Below are positions 26,568-35,015 of a DNA stretch of 64,000 nucleotides, piece after piece (position 1 is the stretch's first letter; each line of letters opens with the position of its first letter). The notes beneath the pieces were generated by a model. The model was given only the letters and a program-made list of their open reading frames with translations. It was not told where the DNA came from and ran no database searches. The position numbers were made by a program, and so were the translations under genes. This DNA comes from an uncultured Alphaproteobacteria bacterium (GTDB lineage: Bacteria > Pseudomonadota > Alphaproteobacteria > RF32 > CAG-239): contig CAKQPS010000003.1 in assembly GCA_934270475.1 (NCBI GenBank), forward strand, positions 162,330-226,329. Direction: 5' to 3'.

Positions 26568-27037
26568 TACAAAGCACTCCTTTTATTTTTAGGGTTTTGA
26601 GAAGCAATATCCAAAACAATCGGATTTTGCGCAGTATGAGGGTGGTTTTCACCAGCATATACTTTTAATTTTGTCATCATCTGACGACCCAGCGGATTGC
26701 GGGAAATCATACGTTCAACAGCTTTTTGAATAACTCTTTCAGGGAAACGGCTGTTCAAAATTTTACCAGCTGTAGTATCTTTTACGCTGCCAATAAAGCC
26801 AGTGTGCTGATAATAGTGTTTATCAGTCAATTTTTTACCCGTTAATTTAACTTTGTCTGCGTTAATAACAACAACATAGTCGCCGCAGTCCAAGTTCGGA
26901 GTAAAATAAGGTTTGTTCTTTCCGCGGAGAATCTTAGCGATTTCAGCAGAAAGTCTGCCCAAAATAACACCGCTGGCATCAACAATATACCATTTTCTTT
27001 CGATGTCGGCAGGTTTTGTAGAATGTGTAGAAATCAT
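26567..27037 (-). CDS. rplM: 50S ribosomal protein L13
   Basis: Early-assembly large-subunit protein. Conserved segments are KWYIVDASGVILGRLSAEIA, DYVVVINADKVKLTGKK and the NPLGRQMMTKLKVYAGENHPHTAQNP signature. The ATG at 27037 gives 156 residues; the frame is open to 27085, but the added residues precede a purine-rich AAAGAGAT ribosome site and are not needed. It is the first gene of the two-gene operon with rpsI. Confidence 0.98.
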   Translation of the reverse strand: MISTHSTKPADIERKWYIVDASGVILGRLSAEIAKILRGKNKPYFTPNLDCGDYVVVINADKVKLTGKKLTDKHYYQHTGFIGSVKDTTAGKILNSRFPERVIQKAVERMISRNPLGRQMMTKLKVYAGENHPHTAQNPIVLDIASQNPKNKRSAL

Positions 27038-27194
27038 TTTTATCTCTTTCTTAAAAATGTTATTAAATTCGCTCTTAATATACACAAACTTTATGCGTTG
27101 TCAACCTAAAAAATATACATTTTTCAATATTTTATTTTAATGGTATTATATTACCGTATTGGTAACTGATTGAAAAATAAAGATAAAATAAAGC

Positions 27195-27228
27195 AGTAAA
27201 AATAAAATCCTTGAAAACTCAAGGATTT
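27195..27228 (-). terminator. Rho-independent terminator after era
   Basis: On the minus strand, AAATCCTTGA / TCAAGGATTT with a 4-nt loop is followed by TATTTTT, 25 bp past the era stop. Confidence 0.8.
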
Positions 27229-27252
27229 ATAAGGTTTGCGGCAAAGTGCCTG

Positions 27253-28149
27253 TCAGGACTTAAAGTTTAGCCCCCAGTCGCTGTAGCGGGCAGGGTCATT
27301 GCCCCAGTTTTCACGAACTTTTACAAATAAAAACAAATGGATACGCTCTTCCAACAGCTCTTCCAGCTCCAAACGCGCGGCTTGTCCGATTTTTTTTATC
27401 ATCGCGCCGTTGTGACCAATGATTATGGTTTTATGACCTTCGCGCTCCACATAAATTGTCATTTCCGCGCGGATAGAACCGTCCGGCTTATGCTCCCATA
27501 ATTCCGGTTCAACCGTCAGTGCATAGGGCAGTTCTTGGCGTAGATTTAAAAACAATTTTTCGCGCACGATTTCCGCCGCCAGCAGTTTCAGCGGCATATC
27601 CGACATCTGTTCTTCAGGATAATACCACGGACTTTCCGGCAGATTCTCGGCTAAATATTCATAAAAATCGGTTATATGGTCGCCTGACTGAGCCGAAAAC
27701 ATAAACACGGCGTCAAAGTGAAACAGATTCTCAAACTCTTCTTTCAGCTCGTCCAAACGTTCTTGCGATACCAAATCCGTTTTGTTAAAAGCTAACACCG
27801 CATGAGCATCTCTTTTAATCAATTCATCAATAATCGCTGATGTTTCCTCATTCATACCGCGTTTGGCGTCAACCACCAAAACATTTATATCCGCATCGCC
27901 AAAACCATTCCAAGCCGATGCGACCATAGCTCTGTCCAAGCGGCGTTTCGGCACAAAAATCCCCGGCGTGTCAAAAAAAATTATTTGCGTATTGTCATAA
28001 ATGCCAATGCCTTTAATGGTGGTGCGGGTGGTTTGCGCTTTAGGCGACACAATAGAAACTTTTGAGCCGACAAAGTTGTTGGTTATGGTCGATTTTCCGG
28101 CATTCGGCGCGCCAATCAAAGCAACAAATCCACAGCGAGTTTTTTTCAT
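27253..28149 (-). CDS. era: GTPase Era
   Basis: Essential GTPase that binds the 3' end of 16S rRNA during 30S maturation. The GTP-binding domain has G1 GAPNAGKST, G3 DTPG, and G4 NKTD; the C-terminal KH domain has IIGHNGAMIKKIG and ends VRENWGNDP. Length of 298 is typical. It is the last gene of the hydrolase-lepB-rnc-era unit and starts 1 bp after the rnc stop, the usual bacterial grouping. Confidence 0.97.
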   Translation of the reverse strand: MKKTRCGFVALIGAPNAGKSTITNNFVGSKVSIVSPKAQTTRTTIKGIGIYDNTQIIFFDTPGIFVPKRRLDRAMVASAWNGFGDADINVLVVDAKRGMNEETSAIIDELIKRDAHAVLAFNKTDLVSQERLDELKEEFENLFHFDAVFMFSAQSGDHITDFYEYLAENLPESPWYYPEEQMSDMPLKLLAAEIVREKLFLNLRQELPYALTVEPELWEHKPDGSIRAEMTIYVEREGHKTIIIGHNGAMIKKIGQAARLELEELLEERIHLFLFVKVRENWGNDPARYSDWGLNFKS

Positions 28150-28150
28150 G

Positions 28151-28804
28151 CTATTTATCCATTATTTCTAAAAGATTGTGAGCCGCTTGTTGTTCGGCAG
28201 CTTTTTTGTTTTTACCTTGTCCAAAGGCAAATTTTTCATCATTCAGCGCAACTTTAACCTTAAACATAGGCTCATGCTCGCTGCCTTCTTTGGCTATCAG
28301 TTCATAAACTGGTGAAGGTTGGCGCAAGGCGTGGAATTTTTCCTGCAAGCTGGTTTTGAAGTCTTTTTGCGAACCGGAAGCGGATTGGTCTATCATATCT
28401 TTCCAGTTGTGCTCCACAAAAGCAATTGCCTGCTCAATGTCGGAGTCAATATAAATAGCGCCGATAACAGCTTCACCCACATCGCATAAAACGTTTACGC
28501 TTTTGATGGTTTCTTTGTCTTTGGCAATTATATAGTCATTTAAGTGCAGTTTTCTAGCCACTTCGGCAACAGCGTCGGCGCAAACTAGTTTAACATGGCG
28601 CTGCGAGAGCTGACCTTCGCGGTCGTCGGGAAACATTTTAAACAGCAAATGCGCCATGGTCATACCCAGCACGCGGTCGCCTAAAAATTCCAAACGCTCA
28701 TAGTTGCGGTGCTCGTTGTTGGTAACACTGCTGTGCGTCAGCGCTTGTGTCAGCAGGCGCGGATTGTTAAAGTGATATTGCAAAATATCTTCAAGCTGCG
28801 GCAT
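28151..28804 (-). CDS. rnc: Ribonuclease III
   Basis: Double-strand-specific endoribonuclease for rRNA and mRNA processing. The signature ERLEFLGDRVLG holds catalytic Glu and Asp; a second acidic cluster (DVGEAVIGAIYID) completes the site. A dsRNA-binding domain covers the last 70 residues (TSLQEKFHALRQPSPVYEL...KKAAEQQAAHNLL). Length of 217 is normal. It lies between lepB (3 bp) and era (1 bp). Confidence 0.97.
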   Translation of the reverse strand: MPQLEDILQYHFNNPRLLTQALTHSSVTNNEHRNYERLEFLGDRVLGMTMAHLLFKMFPDDREGQLSQRHVKLVCADAVAEVARKLHLNDYIIAKDKETIKSVNVLCDVGEAVIGAIYIDSDIEQAIAFVEHNWKDMIDQSASGSQKDFKTSLQEKFHALRQPSPVYELIAKEGSEHEPMFKVKVALNDEKFAFGQGKNKKAAEQQAAHNLLEIMDK

Positions 28805-28807
28805 TTT

Positions 28808-29617
28808 CTAGTAAATTCCTTTAAAAAAGCGATTCCAGCGAATAGCCTTGAACCATGTCCACGGCTCATAAATTTCGCCTTTATCATTGTGAGAAAAGAA
28901 AATAAAACGGGCTTTGCCGACTAAATTTTCTTTTGGCACAAAACCAACGCTTATACGGCTGTCATCCGAACGGTCGCGGTTATCGCCCATCATAAAAAAT
29001 GAATCTTCAGGCACTACAAAAACATCAGTATTGTCCACAATGCGTTCATTGTCTGAAATTTCAATAATTTTATGCTGCTTTCCTTCCGGCAAAGTTTCGG
29101 TGTATTGATGATAGAATTCCGGAATTTCCACATATTCATCAATCATATAACGTTCTGTTTCTTTGCGGTCAATAAGCTGGTCGTTAATATATAAGCGACC
29201 TTCTTTAACTTGCACTCTGTCCCCCGGTAAGCCGACAATGCGTTTAATAAAATCCGTATCCGGCTTTTTGGTTGGTCTAAAAACCACCACATCGCCGCGT
29301 TGCGGCTGGTCGTACCAAATGCGTCCTTCAAACAGCGGCAGTCCCGCCGGAAAAGAATAGCGCGAATAGCCGTAGGTGTATTTGCTGACAAACAAATAGT
29401 CGCCAACCCGCAAAGTGGGATACATTGAGCCGGACGGAATACGGAAAGGCTCAAACAAAAAACTACGTATGATTAACGCAATAAAAATTGCTAAAAATAC
29501 GGTTTTTATATTTTCGGAAAACGAGTTTCCATTTTCATCAAAGGTTGGAACGGCAGGTTGATTTTTTGCGGGTAGAAAAACATTCTTAATAATTTCTCGC
29601 ACTTTTTTATTCCTCAT
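28808..29617 (-). CDS. lepB: Signal peptidase I
   Basis: Inner-membrane serine protease that removes signal peptides from exported proteins. One N-terminal helix (about NIKTVFLAIFIALIIRSFLF) is followed by the catalytic Ser in SGSMYPTL and the Lys in FIKRIVGLPGDR; the MGDNRDRSDDSR box closes the domain. Three in-frame ATGs (29638, 29629, 29617) precede the conserved part. I choose 29617, which minimises overlap with the upstream gene (11 bp) and begins with a basic MRNKKVRE segment. The other starts would add up to seven residues. Confidence 0.95.
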   Translation of the reverse strand: MRNKKVREIIKNVFLPAKNQPAVPTFDENGNSFSENIKTVFLAIFIALIIRSFLFEPFRIPSGSMYPTLRVGDYLFVSKYTYGYSRYSFPAGLPLFEGRIWYDQPQRGDVVVFRPTKKPDTDFIKRIVGLPGDRVQVKEGRLYINDQLIDRKETERYMIDEYVEIPEFYHQYTETLPEGKQHKIIEISDNERIVDNTDVFVVPEDSFFMMGDNRDRSDDSRISVGFVPKENLVGKARFIFFSHNDKGEIYEPWTWFKAIRWNRFFKGIY

Positions 29618-30383
29618 TGTCAAAATCATCGCTGTCATCAGCGCTGTTATCTAAAATATCGTCTTCTTCCGGACCGTCCAGCAGCAAATCGTCTTCCATA
29701 TCCGATTTTTTGCGCCGACCGCGGCGTTTTTGTAGCGGTGAACGGTGCTGTAAGGCGCTGATAACATATTGCCCACTGACTTTGTATAAGTCACCCAAGT
29801 GGTTGTTATACATATGGTCGGCGTCTTCAATCAAGGCAAAATCTATGTCGACATTGCGCTGCTGATTGAGTTTGTGCGCCATACTTTCAACCATTGCTGG
29901 AGATGCAATTTCATCTCTTCCGCCCTGTACAATCAAGCCGGAAGCCGGACACGGAGCTAAAAATGAAAAGTCTTTTTCGTTTGCCGGAGGCGATACGGCA
30001 ATAAAGTTGTTAATATCAGGACGGCGCATCAACAGCTGCAAACCAATCCACGCACCAAAAGAATATCCGGCAATCCAGCATTGCTTGGCATCAGGGTTCA
30101 TATTTTGCAGCCAGTCCAAAGCAATAGTGGCGTCCGAAAGTTCACCCGGACCGTCTTCAAACTGTCCTTGTGAGCGTCCGACACTGCGGAAGTTAAAGCG
30201 TAAAACTGAAAAACCTAAATCTTTAAAGCAGCTGAAAAGCGTGTAAACCACCTTGTTGTTCATGGTGCCGCCATATTGCGGGTGCGGGTGCAAAATCAGT
30301 GCAACCGGAGCATTAGGACGTTCGCTTTTATAATATCTGCCTTCAAGACGGCCGGCATGACCGTTAAACAAAACTTCTACCAT
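29607..30383 (-). CDS. Alpha/beta hydrolase with acidic C-terminal tail
   Basis: Cytoplasmic serine hydrolase of the dienelactone-hydrolase/COG2945-like group. The oxyanion region is HPHPQYGG, the nucleophile elbow GYSFGAW (Ser in the middle), the acid lies in GGRDEIASP and the His in DADHMYN. The fold ends near residue 212; after a basic patch (KRRGRRKK) an unusual run of about 30 mostly Asp and Glu residues closes the protein. Conserved beside lepB here; the substrate is unknown. The gene overlaps lepB by at least 11 bp, suggesting coupling. Confidence 0.88.
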   Translation of the reverse strand: MVEVLFNGHAGRLEGRYYKSERPNAPVALILHPHPQYGGTMNNKVVYTLFSCFKDLGFSVLRFNFRSVGRSQGQFEDGPGELSDATIALDWLQNMNPDAKQCWIAGYSFGAWIGLQLLMRRPDINNFIAVSPPANEKDFSFLAPCPASGLIVQGGRDEIASPAMVESMAHKLNQQRNVDIDFALIEDADHMYNNHLGDLYKVSGQYVISALQHRSPLQKRRGRRKKSDMEDDLLLDGPEEDDILDNSADDSDDFDNEE

Positions 30384-30471
30384 ATTTTTTCCTGTTTTAT
30401 TACTTTTATTTAATATATAATGTGTTACATTAAATAAAAATTGTTAAATTTAAAAAGGAATATATCACACA

Positions 30472-31113
30472 ATGAATTCAAATTACAAGATAATTTTACA
30501 AGACATTCAAGCCATTATAGACAGAGACCCTGCAACACGCAGCAAATTGGAGGCGGTTGTTTGCTCATCTGGACTGCACGCGATAATGGTTCACCGCTTG
30601 TCTCATGCTTTGTGGAAACATAATTTTGTGCTAGCGGCGAGGATTCTTTCGCAGATAGCCCGCTTTTTTACCGGCATAGAAATTCACCCGGGGGCAAAAA
30701 TCGGCTCCGGCTTTATGATTGACCACGGCATGGGCGTGGTTATCGGCGAAACTACGGTAATCGGCAATAATGTAACTTTGTATCATGACGTTACTTTGGG
30801 CGGACGCAAATTTTATGATGAAAACGGCAAAAAGTTAGAAAAACGCCACCCGACAATTTGCAACAACGTAACCATTGGCTCCGGCGCGCAGATTTTGGGA
30901 CCTATCACTATCGGCAAAAATGTAAAAATCGGTTCCAACGCCATTGTTATTAAGGATATTCCCGATAATTGCACGGTGGTTAACACTCCGGCGTATATTG
31001 TGAAAAAATCAGAAGTCAAAGATAAAACATTTTGCGCTTATGGTATTGAACCGGAAAAAACACAGCCGGAAAAGCCTGCCGAAAAGACTAAAAAAAGCAA
31101 ACAAAAAAACTGA
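30472..31113 (+). CDS. cysE: Serine O-acetyltransferase
   Basis: Makes O-acetyl-serine from serine and acetyl-CoA, the first step of cysteine synthesis; cysK at 44457 provides the second. The N-terminal helical domain (residues 1-60) is followed by left-handed beta-helix repeats with HPGAKIGSGFMIDHGMG (catalytic His and Asp region) and the GVVIGETTVIG signature. The protein is of the short EpsC/CysE type (213 residues) and ends in a Lys/Glu-rich tail. The ribosome site AAGGA lies 14 bp before the ATG, rather far. It starts divergently from the hydrolase operon. Confidence 0.93.
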   Translation: MNSNYKIILQDIQAIIDRDPATRSKLEAVVCSSGLHAIMVHRLSHALWKHNFVLAARILSQIARFFTGIEIHPGAKIGSGFMIDHGMGVVIGETTVIGNNVTLYHDVTLGGRKFYDENGKKLEKRHPTICNNVTIGSGAQILGPITIGKNVKIGSNAIVIKDIPDNCTVVNTPAYIVKKSEVKDKTFCAYGIEPEKTQPEKPAEKTKKSKQKN

Positions 31114-31162
31114 CTTTTGCTTTTTACTGTGTTATAATTGCAGATATAAAAATGAGGTGAAA

Positions 31163-31711
31163 ATGAAAGTTTTTCTGACTACATTGGTTGGAGTTTGGGT
31201 TTACGGCGCTTTGCCATCGCTTGCTGCTGAATTGCCTAAAAATCCTTGGGCGGCGCAGGAACAGACTGTAAAGATAAATAAAGCCGAAAAACAAACTCAG
31301 CCGGCAAAAACCTCAAATTATAATAATCAGCAATGGGTGCAGGACAGGGTAAACGCCATAGAGCGCCATAACGCTCAAGTTAATGAGGAATATGCCGCGC
31401 GGGCAAAAGCCGAGCGTGAACAAATGAAAAAAGCCGCGGAGGCTGCGGCGGCAGAAGAAAACGGCGGCGGTTTTATGGATAAATTAGGCAGTTTTTTTTC
31501 TGAAGATAATTCCTCTGCCGCAAATTCAGCGCCGTCTTCCGCAAATTCGGACAGTGATTTTGAAATGCCGGGGGCTGATTTGCTGCAAGGTTATGATGAT
31601 TTGAAAAAAGAAACGGAAAAATCCGCCCGTAAATTAAAACGCAGCTTTAATTCGCTGACCAACGTCAATATTGAAAAGACCATTGACGACACCTTAAAAA
31701 GTTTGCAATAG
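31163..31711 (+). CDS. Secreted protein of unknown function (182 aa)
   Basis: A signal peptide (MKVFLTTLVGVWVYGALPSLAA) marks export to the periplasm. The mature chain is Ala/Glu/Lys-rich with a predicted coiled coil (AIERHNAQVNEEYAARAKAEREQMKKAAEAAA), a Gly-rich hinge, a Ser/Ala/Asn linker and a final helical part. I recognise no domain. The ATG at 31163 has GAGGTG just upstream; the open frame starts earlier inside cysE and is ignored. Probably co-transcribed with the next gene, 13 bp downstream. Confidence 0.75.
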   Translation: MKVFLTTLVGVWVYGALPSLAAELPKNPWAAQEQTVKINKAEKQTQPAKTSNYNNQQWVQDRVNAIERHNAQVNEEYAARAKAEREQMKKAAEAAAAEENGGGFMDKLGSFFSEDNSSAANSAPSSANSDSDFEMPGADLLQGYDDLKKETEKSARKLKRSFNSLTNVNIEKTIDDTLKSLQ

Positions 31712-31724
31712 GAGATTATGCAAT

Positions 31725-32081
31725 ATGAAAAAAAATTTGTTTTTGCTGTTTTTTTGCCTTTTGGCTGCCAATGCTTCTGCCGACGATATTTCCGGTTCGG
31801 CAAGGCAAAACGCTGAAGAAGATTCTGTCGGCAATCTAAATGTAATGTCTCCGACCTCAGTCGCGGCGGTGCAATATCCTGCAGAAAAATCATTGCAGTA
31901 TATGCTGGATAATTATTCGGATAAAGAACTGCGGGAATTGGTGATTTCGTATAATAAGGCAGAAATAGAAGCCGCCCGCCGCAACAAAACGGTTATGCCG
32001 GAAAAAGTAGATAAAGAAACTTTGCAGAGCAGAGAGAATATGGCTGAATATTTGCGTTCATTTTATCAATATCGTTATTAA
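31725..32081 (+). CDS. Small secreted protein of unknown function (118 aa)
   Basis: A signal peptide (MKKNLFLLFFCLLAANASA) is followed by an acidic disordered part and a helical C-terminal half (SLQYMLDNYSDKELRELVISYNKAEIEAARRNK). No cysteine lies in the mature part. I do not recognise the family. It is 13 bp after another secreted-protein gene and 6 bp before uvrB, so the three probably form one transcript. Confidence 0.72.
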   Translation: MKKNLFLLFFCLLAANASADDISGSARQNAEEDSVGNLNVMSPTSVAAVQYPAEKSLQYMLDNYSDKELRELVISYNKAEIEAARRNKTVMPEKVDKETLQSRENMAEYLRSFYQYRY

Positions 32082-32087
32082 GCAGCT

Positions 32088-34073
32088 ATGAAAGATTTAA
32101 AGTTTAAAATAGAAAGTCCGTTTGAGCCGTCTGGCGACCAGCCGCAAGCTATAAAGGAATTGTGCGAAGGCGTGGAGCGCGGCGAGCGCAATCAGGTGCT
32201 GCTGGGCGTTACCGGTTCCGGCAAAACTTTCACCATGGCGAAAATTATTGAGCAGTGCCAGCGTCCGGCTTTGATTATGGAGCCGAACAAAATTTTGGCG
32301 GCGCAGCTGTATTCTGAAATGAAAGAGTTTTTTCCCAACAACCGCGTAGAATATTTTGTGTCGTACTATGACTATTATCAGCCGGAAGCTTATATTCCGA
32401 AAACCGACACTTATATAGAAAAAGATTCGGCAATTAACGAACAAATAGACCGTATGCGCCATGGTGCGACCCGTAATGTTTTGGAAGAACGCGACGTGAT
32501 TATTGTGGCGTCGGTTTCGTGCATTTACGGCTTGGGCAGCATGGAGTCTTATTCTTCCATGGTGTTTCAGCTCAAAGTCGGCGATGTGGTGGATATTCAT
32601 GAAGTAAATAAGCATTTGACTGAATTGCTGTATGAGCGTTGCAGCGTTAATTTTGTGCGCAGCACTTTCAGAGTGCAGGGCGATACGTTGGATATTTTTC
32701 CGGCGCACTATGAAGATAGGGCGTGGCGGGTTTCATTTTTCGGTGATGAAATAGAAGAGATTTATGAGTTTGATGTTTTGACCGGTAAAAAAACGCGTCA
32801 GCTTGATGAAATAACCGTGTATCCGGCTAACCACTATGTAACGCCGCGTCCGGCTCTGTCGCAGGCGATGACGCATATTAAAGAAGATTTGGAAATCCGC
32901 TTAAAACAATTCAAAGATGAAAATAAACTGTTGGAAGCGCAGCGTTTGGAACAGCGCACCCGCTTTGATTTGGAAATGATGGACACCACAGGACACTGCA
33001 AAGGCATTGAAAACTATTCGCGCTATTTGACGGGACGCGCCCCAGGCGAGCCGCCTCCGACTTTGTTTGAGTATTTTCCTAAAAACGCTTTGCTGTTTAT
33101 CGATGAAAGCCATATTGCCGTACCGCAAATCGGGGCAATGTACCGCGGCGACCGCAACCGTAAAATGACGCTGTCGGACTATGGTTTCCGCTTGCCGTCA
33201 TGCTTAGACAACCGTCCGCTGAAGTTTGAAGAATGGGATAAAATGCGCCCGCAGACCATCTTTGTTTCGGCGACCCCAGGGGAATGGGAAATGGCGCAGA
33301 GTAAAGGCGTGTTCTCAGAGCAGGTTATTCGCCCGACCGGTTTGACCGACCCGCTGTGCATTGTGCGTCCGGTGGAAAATCAGGTTGACGACCTCATGGA
33401 AGAATGCCGTAAAACTGCCGCTAAAGGCGAGCGGGTTTTGGTAACGACGCTGACCAAAAAAATGGCGGAAGATCTAACCGAATATCTCAAAGACAACGGT
33501 GTCAAAGTCCGCTATATGCACTCGGATATCGACACTTTGGAGCGTATCGAGATTATCCGCGATTTGCGTTTGGGCGTGTTTGACGTGCTGGTCGGCATCA
33601 ACCTTTTGCGTGAGGGCTTGGATATTCCAGAGTGCTCGCTGGTGGCAATTTTAGATGCCGATAAAGAAGGATTTTTGCGTTCCACTCGTTCGCTGATTCA
33701 AACTATCGGTCGAGCCGCGCGCAACGCCGAGGGCAGGGTAATTTTGTATGCTGACAAGATGACGGACTCTATCAAGGTTGCCTTAGAAGAAACCGAGCGC
33801 CGCCGCAAAAAGCAAACCGAATATAATATTGCTCATGGTATCACGCCGCAGACCATTAAGAAAAGCATTTCTTCAACCTTAAAAGAAATGACCGAGACCG
33901 ATTTCGTCAAAGATGAAACTAAAGACATAGAAAAAATTAAAAATATTGAAAAAATGACGAAAGAATATACCAAACTGATGAAAGAAGCGGCTCAGAACTT
34001 GGAATTTGAACAAGCTATGGTATATCGTGACAAGCTGAAAGAACTTGAGGCGCTGGCTTTGAAGAATATGTAA
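32088..34073 (+). CDS. uvrB: UvrABC system protein B
   Basis: Central helicase-like subunit of nucleotide excision repair. The 661-residue chain shows Walker A GVTGSGKTFT, the beta-hairpin segment YYDYYQPEAYIP that clamps damaged DNA, the DESH box (FIDESHIAVPQ), helicase motifs V and VI (NLLREGLDIPE, QTIGRAARN) and a C-terminal UVR domain that binds UvrC. It lies 18 bp upstream of the Cas1-like gene on the same strand. Confidence 0.98.
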   Translation: MKDLKFKIESPFEPSGDQPQAIKELCEGVERGERNQVLLGVTGSGKTFTMAKIIEQCQRPALIMEPNKILAAQLYSEMKEFFPNNRVEYFVSYYDYYQPEAYIPKTDTYIEKDSAINEQIDRMRHGATRNVLEERDVIIVASVSCIYGLGSMESYSSMVFQLKVGDVVDIHEVNKHLTELLYERCSVNFVRSTFRVQGDTLDIFPAHYEDRAWRVSFFGDEIEEIYEFDVLTGKKTRQLDEITVYPANHYVTPRPALSQAMTHIKEDLEIRLKQFKDENKLLEAQRLEQRTRFDLEMMDTTGHCKGIENYSRYLTGRAPGEPPPTLFEYFPKNALLFIDESHIAVPQIGAMYRGDRNRKMTLSDYGFRLPSCLDNRPLKFEEWDKMRPQTIFVSATPGEWEMAQSKGVFSEQVIRPTGLTDPLCIVRPVENQVDDLMEECRKTAAKGERVLVTTLTKKMAEDLTEYLKDNGVKVRYMHSDIDTLERIEIIRDLRLGVFDVLVGINLLREGLDIPECSLVAILDADKEGFLRSTRSLIQTIGRAARNAEGRVILYADKMTDSIKVALEETERRRKKQTEYNIAHGITPQTIKKSISSTLKEMTETDFVKDETKDIEKIKNIEKMTKEYTKLMKEAAQNLEFEQAMVYRDKLKELEALALKNM

Positions 34074-34091
34074 AAGAGTGGAAATATATCG

Positions 34092-35003
34092 GTGATTTTA
34101 GAAATCGGGACAGAAAATATAGCCATTTTATTGCAGGATAATTATATATGCGTGCAAAAAAATGGAGGAATAATCAAGAGCATTCCGCTAAGAGATATTC
34201 GAGCCGTTATGGTTACGGCAAAAAATGTGCTGTTGGGGCAAAATCTTTTGCAAAGTTTGGCGGCAAGCAATATCCCGTTTGTTGTTTTAGATGAAAATTT
34301 TTTACCGATTAGTTTTTTATTTCCGTGCAGTGCTCCGTCAGGCAAAGAAAAAGCCTTAGAGCGGCAGGCTGCGCTAAAACCTCTGTTGCGCAAAAAAATT
34401 TGGCAGTCTCTGATTGCCGAAAAAATTAAAAACCGCTCTAAAGTTTTGTGTTCATTAAATAAGCAGGATATTTTTTCCGCTTTTGACGCGAGAGTTTTGC
34501 TGGGGGACGAAAAAAATGTTAACGCTACATCGGCAAAGCCCTATTTTTGTGAACTATTCGGCAAAGATTTTGTGAGAGAGCCAAGTTCCTGTGGGGCGAA
34601 CGCGTTTATAGCTTATGGCTATACGCAGCTGCGGTTGCTGGCTTTGCGGTATATTTGGAGTTTGGGGCTGAATCCATTTGTCGGGCTGAATTCGAACAAG
34701 CCGCAAAGTTATTTAGGGCTTACCGAAGATTTGATTGAACCGTATAAACCGTTGGTCGATAAATGTGTCAGCCTGATATTTTCTCAAAAAAATGCGGATA
34801 GCCGGCAAGTTTTATCAGCCGAATATAAAGCGAAGCTGTCGCAGATATTGAACAAAGAATATTATGACGACGGGCAACTTAAATCTTTGTTTGAGCTAAT
34901 ACGGCGCACAGTTAACGATTACGCCACATCAATCCGCAAAAACGAGGCAAATTTTACCTTTAGCAAATATCTGATAGAAGTCAAAAATCTGAAAAACTGC
35001 TAA
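34092..35003 (+). CDS. Solitary Cas1 homologue (type II-like), catalytic residues replaced
   Basis: The 303-residue protein aligns along its length with type II Cas1, the CRISPR integrase. The N-terminal beta domain has IPLRDIRAVMV and the helical domain has YFCELFGKDFVRE, ANAFIAYGYTQLR and DLIEPYKPLVD. By comparison with Streptococcus pyogenes Cas1, the metal-binding Glu of NREG is Asn144 here (NVNA) and the His of GLKH is Ser201 (GLNS); only the DxxE acids (Asp213, Glu216) remain. It is therefore probably not an active integrase. The start is a GTG behind AAGAG. No Cas2, Cas9 or repeat array is in the window. Its place 18 bp after uvrB suggests co-transcription. Family assignment is firm; function is unknown. 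Confidence 0.88.
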   Translation: MILEIGTENIAILLQDNYICVQKNGGIIKSIPLRDIRAVMVTAKNVLLGQNLLQSLAASNIPFVVLDENFLPISFLFPCSAPSGKEKALERQAALKPLLRKKIWQSLIAEKIKNRSKVLCSLNKQDIFSAFDARVLLGDEKNVNATSAKPYFCELFGKDFVREPSSCGANAFIAYGYTQLRLLALRYIWSLGLNPFVGLNSNKPQSYLGLTEDLIEPYKPLVDKCVSLIFSQKNADSRQVLSAEYKAKLSQILNKEYYDDGQLKSLFELIRRTVNDYATSIRKNEANFTFSKYLIEVKNLKNC

Positions 35004-35015
35004 GCTTGAGAGCAT

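Noticed and set aside
26049..26600. 183-codon plus-strand frame over rpsI
   Set aside because: It is the antisense shadow of rpsI, whose identity is certain.
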